Origin: an uncultured Verrucomicrobiota bacterium
Lineage (GTDB): Bacteria > Verrucomicrobiota > Verrucomicrobiia > Verrucomicrobiales > DEV007
Length of the DNA stretch: 47,675 nt
Assembly: GCA_902589825.1 (NCBI GenBank)
Contig: CACIUL010000021.1
Location: 1 to 47,675, forward strand
Direction of reading: 5' to 3'
The notes beneath the pieces are model-generated. The model did not search any database. It saw nothing but the letters and a program-made list of their open reading frames with translations, and was not told the DNA's origin. This document shows positions 8,096-17,471 of this stretch, one piece after another. Each line of letters begins with the position of its first letter. Position 1 is the stretch's first letter. Made by a program: the position numbers and the translations under genes.

Positions 8096-9007
8096 ATGGA
8101 ACAAACTTACCGCATTCTTCTCTATTATCTGTACAGGCCTATTGATGACCCGGATGACTTCGCCTGTCGTCAACGGCAACTTTGTGAGGACCTGGGACTG
8201 CTTGGCAGGATTATCGTGGCCGAAGAGGGGATCAACGGCACGGTTTCCGGCGAAAGAGCCGCAACCGACCGGTATATTGAAGTTATGCGGGAAGATGCCG
8301 GTAATGAAAAATTGGTATTCAAGGGGGATGATGCCAATGGGCATGCCTTCAAGAAACTTTCCGTGAAGGTGCGTTCCGAGATCGTCACGCTTAATCTTGG
8401 TGAGGAAAAGGATATTGATCCGGGTAACCTGACCGGCAGGCGACTGGATCCCGCCAATTTCTATGAGGCTATGAACCAGGAGGGCGCCTTGATTCTCGAC
8501 GGACGCAATAAATACGAATCTGACCTGGGGCACTTCGAGGGGGCGATTTGCCCGGACGTTGAGAATTTTCGTGATTTCCCTGAATGGATCCGCAATAACC
8601 TGGCCGATGCCAAGGATCGTCCGGTCCTGACTTATTGCACGGGAGGGATCCGTTGTGAGAAACTTTCCGGGTTCCTTATGAAGGAAGGCTTCAAGAATGT
8701 TCACCAACTTGATGGGGGGATTGTCACTTATGGCAAGGATCCCGATGTCAAGGGAAGGGACTTTAAAGGCCAGTGTTATGTGTTTGATTCACGAATTGGC
8801 GTGTCGGTGAATTCGACCAACCCGTCAGTGGTGGCCACCTGCCGGAATTGCGGTGTAGCCAGTGAGCGGTATGTGAACTGTGCCTGGAAGCCCTGCAATT
8901 TTAGAATTTTTCTCTGTTCCTCCTGTGAAGAGCGGGATGGGCGCTTTTGTTCAGAGGACTGCAGCAAGCTGAGTGGCTCAAAAAGTAAGGAAGATGCCGG
9001 TTTTTAA
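8096..9007 (+). CDS. trhO: tRNA uridine(34) hydroxylase, rhodanese type (UPF0176)
   Basis: Oxygen-dependent hydroxylation of wobble uridine in tRNA, the first step toward 5-carboxymethoxyuridine-type modifications. The N-terminal acylphosphatase-like domain contains EEGINGTVSG (43-52). The rhodanese domain has the active loop YCTGGIRCEK, with Cys181 catalytic and Cys187 conserved. The C-terminus is cysteine rich (CRNCG, CAWKPC, CSSC, CSEDC), probably zinc binding. Length 303 residues fits the family. The ATG at 8096 lies 27 bp after the zinc-finger gene. Confidence 0.94.
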   Translation: MEQTYRILLYYLYRPIDDPDDFACRQRQLCEDLGLLGRIIVAEEGINGTVSGERAATDRYIEVMREDAGNEKLVFKGDDANGHAFKKLSVKVRSEIVTLNLGEEKDIDPGNLTGRRLDPANFYEAMNQEGALILDGRNKYESDLGHFEGAICPDVENFRDFPEWIRNNLADAKDRPVLTYCTGGIRCEKLSGFLMKEGFKNVHQLDGGIVTYGKDPDVKGRDFKGQCYVFDSRIGVSVNSTNPSVVATCRNCGVASERYVNCAWKPCNFRIFLCSSCEERDGRFCSEDCSKLSGSKSKEDAGF

Positions 9008-9089
9008 GTTTTTTCGGGGTGCGAGATGTCCGAGCATGGAAAAATCCGTCACTTTCCTTGAAAATACTGTATATTTTTTGAATTTCCGC

Positions 9090-9118
9090 TTGTGAAATTT
9101 TTCACAAACTAGTATAGG
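9090..9118 (+). promoter_or_regulatory. Putative promoter of the respiratory operon with a CRP/FNR-family-like palindrome
   Basis: A -35-like TTGTGA (9090-9095) and a -10-like TATAGG (9113-9118) are separated by exactly 17 bp, 21 bp before the actA start. The -35 box is the left arm of the perfect palindrome TTGTGAAATTTTTCACAA (9090-9107). This contains TGTGA-N6-TCACA, the core recognised by CRP-type regulators. Position over the -35 would suit repression, or activation from an overlapping site. The regulator is not in the window. Confidence 0.55.
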
Positions 9119-9139
9119 AACCTCAAAGATAAACCCCGA

Positions 9140-9919
9140 ATGGCTAACATCTTTCCGCGCTGGACGAATACCATGCCTCTCAAGGTCGTGGTAGCACTTG
9201 GAGTCATGGGACTCGGAGTCAGTGTTGCTGTGAGCTATTACTTTACGCCGAAGTATGCGCGGGTGGGTTATCAGCCTGATCAGCCGGTGCCTTATGACCA
9301 CAAGTTGCACGTTGGTCAACTCGGAATGGATTGCCGCTATTGTCATTCCTTTGTTGAGAATGCAGGCCATGCCAACGTGCCATCGGCATCAACCTGCTGG
9401 AACTGTCATCAACATGTGAAGAGCGGCAGCCCGAAACTCGAACCGATTCGTAAGGCTGCAGATAAAAATTATGAGGGTTACGACGGCAAGCCGGTGGAGT
9501 GGGTGCGTGTACACCGGGCTCCTGATTATGTCTATTTTGATCACTCTGCACACGTCAACCGAGGGGTGAGTTGCGCCAGTTGTCATGGCGACGTGGGGGA
9601 AATGCGAGTCGTGCATCATGCGGAGTCCCACAGCATGAGCTGGTGCCTTGATTGCCACAAGAATCCCGAGAAGCACCTCAGGCCACTCGGCGAGGTGTTT
9701 AACCTCAAGTGGAAACCCGAAGACCTTTCGCGCAACGAATTCACCGATTACCTTGCAGGGAAAACCGGGTCCAAGGACCGGGTTGAGGAATTGTTGCCAA
9801 GTCCAGAGAGCGGCAAGGATGATGAACCTCTCAGCCAGAAGGAAATAGGCCTGGCCCTCAAGGAGCTCTGGAAAATTCATCCACCTTCCCCGAACAATTG
9901 CTCGGGATGTCATCGCTGA
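9140..9919 (+). CDS. actA: Alternative complex III subunit A, pentaheme cytochrome c
   Basis: Multiheme c-type cytochrome that accepts electrons from the Fe-S subunit ActB in quinol:electron-acceptor oxidoreductase (alternative complex III). Five CxxCH heme motifs are visible at residues 65-69, 86-90, 145-149, 169-173 and 254-258. A single N-terminal membrane anchor (about 14-34) places the hemes outside. Length is 259 residues. It is the first gene of the act operon, and its leader has no Shine-Dalgarno. Confidence 0.95.
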   Translation: MANIFPRWTNTMPLKVVVALGVMGLGVSVAVSYYFTPKYARVGYQPDQPVPYDHKLHVGQLGMDCRYCHSFVENAGHANVPSASTCWNCHQHVKSGSPKLEPIRKAADKNYEGYDGKPVEWVRVHRAPDYVYFDHSAHVNRGVSCASCHGDVGEMRVVHHAESHSMSWCLDCHKNPEKHLRPLGEVFNLKWKPEDLSRNEFTDYLAGKTGSKDRVEELLPSPESGKDDEPLSQKEIGLALKELWKIHPPSPNNCSGCHR

Positions 9920-9959
9920 TTTTCCAGACAAAGGTCAACTCCTACAGAACTAACTTTCC

Positions 9960-12900
9960 GTGAAACGCGTTTGGCACCATCCTGAAGATTCCTCAACCGG
10001 CAAACGGTTATTCCGTAGCCTTGGGGAGTTGCACGATACGGCTGAATACCAAAAGCGCCTTGAGCGTGAATTTCCCCGGGGGGCGGCAGAACTGGCTCTT
10101 CATGATGAGGATGATGGCGTCTCAAGGCGCCGCTTCATGCGACTGATGGGGGCTTCAACGGCCTTGGCGGGGCTTGGAATGGCAGCCTGCCGCAGGCCGG
10201 TTGGAAAAATATTACCTTATGCCGGCAGCGTGGAATGGATGGTGCCCGGAAAGGCTGTCTATTATGCCACGGCCATGCCAAGGGCTAATGGGGCCACGCC
10301 GATTGTTGCCAAGATTCATGAGGGCAGGCCGGTTCACTTGCAGGGCAACCCGCTGCATCCGGGTGCGGGTGGAGGCACTGATCATTTTGCAATCGCATCG
10401 ATTCTTGATCTCTATGATCCTGAGCGCTCGAGCTCCTATAAAAAAGGGAATGCGCCGGTTGCCCGTGAAGAGTTCCGGTCATTCTTCAGTGCAAAGAAGA
10501 AGCAACTTGCCGATTCCGGCGGAGAGGGGCTGGCCTTTTTGCATGGAGCCGGAACCTCGCCGACGCGACAGCGTCTGGCCGTGAAGATTCTGGAGAAGTT
10601 CCCAAAGGCCAAGTTCTTTGAGTATGAGGCGGTGGATCGCGAGGGGCAGCAAACCGCCACGGCAAAGCTTTACGGTGCGCGCAAAGAATTGCGTTTTCAC
10701 CTTGAAAGGGCTGACCGGATTCTTTCCATTGGTTGTGACTTTCTTGGTATCGATCGCGTGGCTGATGATGCCAGCTGCACTTTTTCCGCAAGGCGTCATG
10801 TGGAAGGTGAGGTTGATGCCTCTTCCATGAATCGCCTCTATGTCCTGGAGCATCAATACACAGTCACTGGCGGGATGGCGGATCATCGCCGTCCTGTAAA
10901 GGTGGGCGACTTGCCACTGGTTACTGCCCATATCGCGGCCAAGGTCGGTGAACTGACCGGGGACAAGGACCTTGTGGCTTTGGCGGGACCCCTGGTTGCC
11001 GCATCTGATAAGCGCATCAAGGGTGTTCTGAGCAGTAAGTGGATTGAGGGTGTAGCCAAGGATTTGCTCAGCGCCCGAGGCAAAGGGGTTGTGCTTGCCG
11101 GGCCCCGGCTTGACGCAGGTATCCATGCGCTCGTGATCGCCATGAACGTGGCCCTGGGCAACGTCGGTGATGCCCAGCCGGTTGAGGTGGTTACCACCGA
11201 CATTCAAAGATCAGCTAATATCGGCGAGCTGGCCGCTGCGATGAAAGCCGGTGAGGTGTCTACCCTTGTGATCAGTGCAGAAAGTGATCCGGTATACAGC
11301 GCACCGGCTGATTTAGGTTTTGCGGGCTTGCTGAGCAAGGTGGAGACGACTATTCACATCGGCGTTCGCGATCTCTGCGCCTCGGCTCATGCCGCTGACT
11401 GGCATGTTCCCGGTGCGCATTACCTGGAAAGCTGGGGGGATGTGCGTTCTTCGGACGGGACTTACTCTGTGGTGCAGCCAATGATTGCCCCGTTATTTAA
11501 CGGGGTATCGGACATCGCCTTCCTGGCAGACCTGCTTGCTGACAAGGAGCCGGCAGGGGATACAGATGCCGGGCTTTCTGCCGTAAAGGAAACCTTTGCG
11601 GCGATTATAGGGAATTCCGGTGAAAATCAATGGAATACCTTGTTGCGCAATGGTTTCCTTAAGGACAGTGCGTACAAGGCAACTGCCAAGGACATGGACA
11701 GGCAGGCTGCCAAGCAACTGGTTGACGCGTTGCAGGTGAGCAAGGGTGGATTTGAGCTTGTTTTCACGGCTGATAACAAGGTTTGGGACGGGCGTTACAT
11801 CAACAATGGCTGGCTGCAGGAACTGCCGGATCCCATTACCAGCCTTGTGTGGGACAATGCGGCACTGATGAGCTTTGCCACGATCAAGGAACTTGCCAAG
11901 AAAGCCGGCAAGGAATGGTCCAACAAGGACCTAGTGATCGAGGACAAGGCGCACCTGCTCAAGGTGAATGCCGGTGGAGTCGTGCGCTATTTTCCGATCA
12001 TTCCGGCGCCCGGGCACGCCAAGGATTCCGTGAGTATTTCCATGGGATATGGGCAGGTGAATGCCGGCTCAATTGCCGGTACACCACAGTCGGACTCGGA
12101 CATCTGGCCAATGCAGAGCGAAGATAACCAGGAGACTACCGGGTTTGATGTGTTTGCATTACGAACCTCGGGCAGTTCCCTTCATGCTGAGGATATCAAA
12201 ATCGAGCTGGTGACCGAGGAGGTTGAATTGCGGGAGGGTTACAGTGCCAAGACCTATCCCATAGCTCTTACCCAGGAGCATTTCATGATGGAGGGTCGCG
12301 CCCTTTACAGGGATGGCACAATCAAGGAGCTGGAACATGAGAGGGATCATTATGACCCGGCTCACCCGGAACACGCCTCTGCTTTCCAGAAACGGGGCAT
12401 GGACTCGCATATTCCGCCCAACCACAGTGTCTACAGGGGGCAGGATTTGACACCTGATGGTAACGAGAACCAGCAATGGGCAATGGCCATTGACCTTAAC
12501 CTTTGCAACGGTTGCAATGCCTGCACGATTGCCTGCCAGTCGGAAAACAACATTCCTATTGTCGGCAAGGACCAGGTGATCATCGGCCGGGAAATGCACT
12601 GGATCCGCATGGATCGTTATTTTGCCCCTGACATGAAGGAGGATGATCATGGTCATTGGGATATTGCTGATGAAGACCTTGAAAATCCCCAGTTGATGCC
12701 GCAACCGGTTTCTTGCACCCAGTGTGAAGCAGCGCCCTGTGAAACGGTTTGCCCGGTCAATGCGACCGTGCACACTGAGGAGGGGCTTAACGCGATGGCC
12801 TACAATCGCTGTATCGGGACCCGTTATTGTGCCAATAACTGCCCGTACAAGGCAAGGCGGTTTAACTTCTTTGACTATAACAAGAGGCCGCTTGACCAGC

Positions 12901-13328
12901 TTTATCGCGGACCACTGAGTGACAAGGACAAAACGGGCATGGCGCCCAGCCTGCAGTTGCAGAAGAACCCGAACGTGACGGTTCGCATGCGCGGTGTCAT
13001 GGAGAAGTGCACCTACTGCGTGCAGCGTATTCAGGAGGCCAAGATCAACCAGAAGCGCATCGCCCGCGATTCAGATGACACGCGTGTGCCTGACGGCGTG
13101 ATCAAGGTTGCCTGCCAATCAGCCTGTTCCTGTGACGCGATTACTTTCGGTGACCTCACGGACAAGGACTCCGCAATCAACAAGGTCAAGGCATCACCAA
13201 GGAATTACGAGATGCTCAAGTATCTCGGCCTGCGTGAACGGACTACATACCTTGCCCGTATAAAGAATCCCAACATGGATATGCCCGGTGCCGAACAGAT
13301 CGGGACAATCAGTACACACTTCCACTAA
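9960..13328 (+). CDS. actB: Alternative complex III subunit B, Fe-S protein with molybdopterin-oxidoreductase-like domain
   Basis: Large periplasm-facing subunit (1122 residues) that carries electrons from the quinol site to ActA. It starts with a twin-arginine region (SRRRFMRLMG, about 55-64), followed by a long molybdoenzyme-like domain that in this family binds no molybdenum cofactor. The C-terminal ferredoxin-like domain holds the cluster cysteines: CNGCNACTIAC, CTQCEAAPCETVC, CIGTRYCANNC and CTYC, with a last group CQSACSC. These fit several cubane clusters plus one 3Fe-4S. The start is GTG 9960, which gives the complete N-terminal part before the Tat motif. Confidence 0.95.
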   Translation: MKRVWHHPEDSSTGKRLFRSLGELHDTAEYQKRLEREFPRGAAELALHDEDDGVSRRRFMRLMGASTALAGLGMAACRRPVGKILPYAGSVEWMVPGKAVYYATAMPRANGATPIVAKIHEGRPVHLQGNPLHPGAGGGTDHFAIASILDLYDPERSSSYKKGNAPVAREEFRSFFSAKKKQLADSGGEGLAFLHGAGTSPTRQRLAVKILEKFPKAKFFEYEAVDREGQQTATAKLYGARKELRFHLERADRILSIGCDFLGIDRVADDASCTFSARRHVEGEVDASSMNRLYVLEHQYTVTGGMADHRRPVKVGDLPLVTAHIAAKVGELTGDKDLVALAGPLVAASDKRIKGVLSSKWIEGVAKDLLSARGKGVVLAGPRLDAGIHALVIAMNVALGNVGDAQPVEVVTTDIQRSANIGELAAAMKAGEVSTLVISAESDPVYSAPADLGFAGLLSKVETTIHIGVRDLCASAHAADWHVPGAHYLESWGDVRSSDGTYSVVQPMIAPLFNGVSDIAFLADLLADKEPAGDTDAGLSAVKETFAAIIGNSGENQWNTLLRNGFLKDSAYKATAKDMDRQAAKQLVDALQVSKGGFELVFTADNKVWDGRYINNGWLQELPDPITSLVWDNAALMSFATIKELAKKAGKEWSNKDLVIEDKAHLLKVNAGGVVRYFPIIPAPGHAKDSVSISMGYGQVNAGSIAGTPQSDSDIWPMQSEDNQETTGFDVFALRTSGSSLHAEDIKIELVTEEVELREGYSAKTYPIALTQEHFMMEGRALYRDGTIKELEHERDHYDPAHPEHASAFQKRGMDSHIPPNHSVYRGQDLTPDGNENQQWAMAIDLNLCNGCNACTIACQSENNIPIVGKDQVIIGREMHWIRMDRYFAPDMKEDDHGHWDIADEDLENPQLMPQPVSCTQCEAAPCETVCPVNATVHTEEGLNAMAYNRCIGTRYCANNCPYKARRFNFFDYNKRPLDQLYRGPLSDKDKTGMAPSLQLQKNPNVTVRMRGVMEKCTYCVQRIQEAKINQKRIARDSDDTRVPDGVIKVACQSACSCDAITFGDLTDKDSAINKVKASPRNYEMLKYLGLRERTTYLARIKNPNMDMPGAEQIGTISTHFH

Positions 13329-13373
13329 TTTTTCTGGCCGGCTTGTCCGGTCGCATCATCTAAACATATCAAC

Positions 13374-14816
13374 ATGGCCGAAGCTTCCACATCTGACACT
13401 CAACGCCCCGTGCTTGCACGGGAACCGCTGGTGTTGAATGAGCGCCCGATGAGTTGGGTGACGAACCGGATCTGTGGCATTGTAGAGAACCGGCAACCCT
13501 TCCTCTGGTGGATTTTATTTGTGCCCTGCGTGGTGCTGATGGGTGTGCTTGGATATTGCCTTGCCTACCTTGTCGCCACAGGCGTTGGTGTCTGGGGAAA
13601 CAATCACCCCGTTGGGTGGGGCTGGGCGATTACCAATTTCGTTTTCTGGATTGGTATCGGGCATGCTGGTACACTGATTTCAGCGATCCTGTTCCTCACC
13701 CGGCAGAAATGGCGTACTTCCGTAAACCGTGCTGCGGAGGCAATGACGCTCTTTGCGGTGATTTGCGCGGGCATCTTCCCGGCGATTCACGTTGGCCGAT
13801 TCTGGATGGTCTGGTTCCTTGCCCCTGTGCCGAACGCCAATGGGATCTGGCAGAACTTCAAGTCGCCCCTGCTTTGGGATGTGTTTGCAGTTTCAACGTA
13901 TTTCACTGTCTCGGTGATTTTCTGGTATGTCGGACTGATTCCTGATCTTGCCACTTTGCGTGACCGGGCCAAGACCCGTATCAGGAAGATAGCCTATGGG
14001 TTTTTTGCCCTGGGTTGGCGTGGTGGAAACCGCCAGTGGCGGCATTACGAAATGGCTTACCTGCTACTGGCAGCACTCTCAACGCCCCTGGTGCTATCTG
14101 TGCACTCCGTGGTGTCCTTTGACTTCGCGACATCGATTGTGCCGGGGTGGCATACTACGATTTTCCCTCCTTACTTTGTTGCCGGCGCGATCTTTGGCGG
14201 GTTTGCCATGGTCCTGACCCTGATGATTCCCGCGCGGAAGATCTATGGACTGCAGGACTTGATTACCTTCAAGCATATCGACAACATGGCCAAGATTATC
14301 CTGCTGACCGGGACGATAGTCGGGTATGCCTATATTATGGAGCTTTTCGTGGCCTGGTATGGAGGAAACAAGTATGAGCAGGCTGCTTTCGTGAACAGGA
14401 CCACGGGTTATTACGACTGGGCCTATATCTGCATGTTTACCTGCAACGTTATTGCCCCGCAGCTTTTCTGGTTCCGTTACTGCCGGCATAACCTGTGGAT
14501 TGTCATGGCTGTCTGCATGTGCGTGAACGCGGGGATGTGGTTCGAGCGTTTTGTGATTATTGTTACCTCCATCGCTCAGGATTTCCTGCCGGGCGCGTGG
14601 GATTTCTACCACCCGAGCAAGGTGGAGATCTGGACCTTTATTGGGACGTTTGGCCTGTTTTTGGGGCTGTTCCTGCTTTTCCTAAGATTCCTCCCGGTTA
14701 TTGCCATTTCCGAGGTCAAGGGGGTATTGCCGGAGAGTGACCCGCACTACCTTCCCCCGGAAACATTCACCCATGATTCTGAGGGCGAGGAGATACAAGA
14801 TCCCGAAGAGCAGTGA
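13374..14816 (+). CDS. actC: Alternative complex III subunit C, NrfD-like membrane protein
   Basis: Polytopic membrane subunit (480 residues, about ten hydrophobic helices) of the NrfD/PsrC type that forms a quinol oxidation site next to ActB. Recognisable family features are the [19 protein letters not shown] segment and the [14 protein letters not shown] helix. The C-terminal tail is acidic and cytoplasmic. The ATG at 13374 follows an A/C-rich leader (TAAACATATCAAC) without Shine-Dalgarno. It ends with TGA at 14814. Confidence 0.95.
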   Translation: MAEASTSDTQRPVLAREPLVLNERPMSWVTNRICGIVENRQPFLWWILFVPCVVLMGVLGYCLAYLVATGVGVWGNNHPVGWGWAITNFVFWIGIGHAGTLISAILFLTRQKWRTSVNRAAEAMTLFAVICAGIFPAIHVGRFWMVWFLAPVPNANGIWQNFKSPLLWDVFAVSTYFTVSVIFWYVGLIPDLATLRDRAKTRIRKIAYGFFALGWRGGNRQWRHYEMAYLLLAALSTPLVLSVHSVVSFDFATSIVPGWHTTIFPPYFVAGAIFGGFAMVLTLMIPARKIYGLQDLITFKHIDNMAKIILLTGTIVGYAYIMELFVAWYGGNKYEQAAFVNRTTGYYDWAYICMFTCNVIAPQLFWFRYCRHNLWIVMAVCMCVNAGMWFERFVIIVTSIAQDFLPGAWDFYHPSKVEIWTFIGTFGLFLGLFLLFLRFLPVIAISEVKGVLPESDPHYLPPETFTHDSEGEEIQDPEEQ

Positions 14817-14858
14817 TGCAATTGCCGATCAATATTTAAAATTCAACCAAACAATTAC

Positions 14859-15410
14859 CTGAGTAAACTGAAGAAAGTCCACGGCTGTATTGCTGAGTTT
14901 GAAACTGCAAGGGATGTCTACCATGCCGCGGAGAAGGTTCGCGATGCCGGCTTCAAGCGTTGGGATGTGCATTCCCCTTTCCCCATTCATGGCCTTGATG
15001 GAGCAATGGGTCTTGGCAAGTCATCGCTTTCGTGGTTTGTGTTTATCGGGGGTGCCACAGGCACCTTGACCGCCTTCCTGCTTCAGTTCATCACCCAGGT
15101 GGTCATCTACCCGACCTATGTTCAGGACAAGCCGGCGAGCATCACGACCCTGCCGGCATTCTTCCCGGTGATGTTCGAGTTAACGGTTCTCTTTTCGGCT
15201 TTCACCGCATTGTTTGGGAGCATGATCCTGAACCGCCTGCCGCGCTGGAATCATCCGCTTTTTACCAGTGAGCAATTCAGCCGCTTTTCAGATGATGCTT
15301 TTTTTATCTGCATCGAGGCGCGTGACCCTCAGTTTTCCAAGGAGGAAACCCGCGCACTGCTCAAGAAGCTTGGCGGCAAGGGTATTGAACTGATAGAGGA
15401 CGAGATATAG
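14859..15410 (+). CDS. actD: Alternative complex III subunit D (DUF3341), apparent CTG start
   Basis: Small subunit with two membrane helices and a ferredoxin-like cytoplasmic domain. The conserved N-terminal block VHGCIAEFE...FKRWDVHSPFPIHGLD is encoded, but no ATG, GTG or TTG lies between the in-frame actC stop (TGA 14814-14816) and this block. The first normal start codon is GTG 14967, which would delete about 36 conserved residues. CTG at 14859 (LSKLKKVHG) or 14868 (LKKVHG) gives a family-like N-terminus and a normal length of 180-183 residues. Membrane segments are FVFIGGATGTLTAFLLQFI and VMFELTVLFSAFTALFGSMI. The exact start is uncertain. Confidence 0.85.
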   Translation: MSKLKKVHGCIAEFETARDVYHAAEKVRDAGFKRWDVHSPFPIHGLDGAMGLGKSSLSWFVFIGGATGTLTAFLLQFITQVVIYPTYVQDKPASITTLPAFFPVMFELTVLFSAFTALFGSMILNRLPRWNHPLFTSEQFSRFSDDAFFICIEARDPQFSKEETRALLKKLGGKGIELIEDEI

Positions 15411-15418
15411 AACAGCCC

Positions 15419-16135
15419 ATGCGTTACCTTTTCCTTGCAATGATTCTCGGCGCCCTCCTTGTGGTGGGTATGTTCGGCTTGCGCGGGCACAAGTTCAGCG
15501 AAACCCCGGTGGAAATTTTTCCCGACATGGACAGGCAGGACAGGGTGAATGCACAGAGTAGATCTGGTTTCTTTGCCGACGGTGTCGGCTCCCGGGAACC
15601 GGTGGCCGGTGTTTTGCCAATGGGCTTCAGTATTCCTGATGCACCGGTGGAGGATGGTGACCCTGTCCTTGACGGGTTCAGCCTGCCCGGCAGTTACTTT
15701 AACTCGGGTCGCATTGGCGAGCATTATGGCGATGGAATGCCCGACGGGCTTACCGTTGATGAGTCCTTGCTCTCACGCGGCAAGGAGCGATTTGGCATCT
15801 ATTGTGCCATTTGCCACGGTGCTTCCGGTGATGGTGAGGGAACCCTTGCCAATTTCGGTAACATGCGGCCAGTGGCCAACCTTCACATGCCGCAGTTTGC
15901 CGACTCCTCCAACCCACAATACCGCCCGGATGGGGAACTGTTTGAAATTATCACCATAGGCAGGGCCCGGATGGGTGCCTACGGCGGTGCCATTCCGGCA
16001 GCCGACCGTTGGGCGATCATCGCTTACGTGCGTGCCTTGCAGAATGCCGTCAAGAAAGCCGCCGCTGACAAGGGTGCGGCAGAGCCGGAGCCAGATGCTG
16101 ACGTGAGCCCGCAGCAAGCTCTCAATAACCAATAA
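15419..16135 (+). CDS. actE: Alternative complex III subunit E, monoheme cytochrome c
   Basis: Membrane-anchored cytochrome c with one heme site C129-A-I-C-H133 in a class I cytochrome domain (about 120-205). The first 20 residues form the anchor or signal. A probable axial Met lies in GRARMGAYG. It is likely to pass electrons from ActA to downstream carriers. The C-terminus is Ala/Lys/Glu rich and low complexity. It starts 8 bp after actD. Confidence 0.93.
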   Translation: MRYLFLAMILGALLVVGMFGLRGHKFSETPVEIFPDMDRQDRVNAQSRSGFFADGVGSREPVAGVLPMGFSIPDAPVEDGDPVLDGFSLPGSYFNSGRIGEHYGDGMPDGLTVDESLLSRGKERFGIYCAICHGASGDGEGTLANFGNMRPVANLHMPQFADSSNPQYRPDGELFEIITIGRARMGAYGGAIPAADRWAIIAYVRALQNAVKKAAADKGAAEPEPDADVSPQQALNNQ

Positions 16136-16156
16136 CAACCTTTACAACACAACAGC

Positions 16157-17419
16157 ATGGCCGATCACGGAGCAAATCTTGCCAAGTTGCCCATTGAAGG
16201 GGAAAGGGTAGAGGTCTCAAAATTTTCAAGGATCATCCTTGGTTCTGCAGTGCTTGGCGGCATCGGACTTCTGGTCAGTCTCGGCATCTTGCTTTTTGGA
16301 GGTGATGCCCAGGTCAAGAAATCCTTTTCCTATTCATGGCTTTTCGCCTGTTATTATTTTTTCACCATTGCCTCAGGCGGCTTGTTCTGGGTGTTGCTGC
16401 ACCATGCTTCCAATTCAGGGTGGGGTATTGCTGTGCGCAGGATCATGGAGCACCTGGCCAACATGTTGCCGTTTGCTTTCCTGCTCTTTATTCCGATCCT
16501 TTTTCAGGAGACTCCCCGTGAGGCGCTTTACGAGTGGATGCACCTCTTGAGAATAGGTGAAGCCGATGTGTTGCTTGAGGGCAAGGCTCCTTACCTCACG
16601 ATGGGTTTCTTTTTCGTGAGGATTTTCTTCTATGCGTTTGCCCTTTCAGGGATTGCTTACCTGCTTCGCCGTTGGTCTTTAAGCCAGGACAAAACGGGGG
16701 ATGTCCGTCCTACCTTCCTGGCGCGCAGGTGGAGTTGCGGCTTTATTCCTGTGTTTGCCGTCTCCGTGACATTTATTGCCGTGGACCTGCTCATGGGCCT
16801 TGATTACGCATGGTTTTCAACCATGTGGGGAGTCTATATCTTTGCCGGTTCCGCCCTAAGCTCGATGGCAGTGATTATCCTCACAGTTACTGCCCTGAAA
16901 AGCCGTGGATACCTTGGCAATGTGGTTTCGATGCAGCATTACCATATCATGGGCAAGCTGATGTTCGCGTTCACGGTTTTCTGGGCGTATATCTCATTCA
17001 GCCAGTTTTTCCTTTATTGGTATGCCAAGGTCACTGAGGAGACCAAGTTCTACATATTGCGCAACACCGAGGGCTGGTATCTGGTGAGCCTTTTCCTTGT
17101 CTTTGGTCATTTTGTCGTCCCCTTTGTTTTCCTGTTGCGTCAGCAGGCCAAGAAGGATGTCCGGCAGATCTGTGCCGCCGCCGTTTGGGTGCTCTTTGTC
17201 CACATGATTGATATCTACTGGATCGTGATTCCTGAGCGCGGACCGTCCATCACTAACGGGGAGCTGTTGACCATCCCGGGTGCCATTCTCCTGGATATCC
17301 TTGCCTTTGTGAGCGTGGCAGGCTTGATGGTTTTCCTCTACCTGCGCTCAATGGGGAAATACAGTATCTACCCAACACGCGATCCCCGGCTCCTTGAATC
17401 GATTCGACTGGTCAATTAA
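16157..17419 (+). CDS. actF: Alternative complex III subunit F, membrane protein
   Basis: Polytopic membrane subunit (420 residues, about ten helices), a second NrfD-like protein of alternative complex III related to ActC. Family-like segments include WGVYIFAGSALSSMAVIILTVTALKSRGYLG and FQETPREALYEW. The start is ATG 16157 after a long A/C-rich leader without Shine-Dalgarno. It is the last canonical subunit of the complex in this operon. Confidence 0.93.
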   Translation: MADHGANLAKLPIEGERVEVSKFSRIILGSAVLGGIGLLVSLGILLFGGDAQVKKSFSYSWLFACYYFFTIASGGLFWVLLHHASNSGWGIAVRRIMEHLANMLPFAFLLFIPILFQETPREALYEWMHLLRIGEADVLLEGKAPYLTMGFFFVRIFFYAFALSGIAYLLRRWSLSQDKTGDVRPTFLARRWSCGFIPVFAVSVTFIAVDLLMGLDYAWFSTMWGVYIFAGSALSSMAVIILTVTALKSRGYLGNVVSMQHYHIMGKLMFAFTVFWAYISFSQFFLYWYAKVTEETKFYILRNTEGWYLVSLFLVFGHFVVPFVFLLRQQAKKDVRQICAAAVWVLFVHMIDIYWIVIPERGPSITNGELLTIPGAILLDILAFVSVAGLMVFLYLRSMGKYSIYPTRDPRLLESIRLVN

Positions 17420-17471
17420 CATTGCGCCTAGTCCCGGGAAATACCTTAACCAATCAACAACAAACTATATC

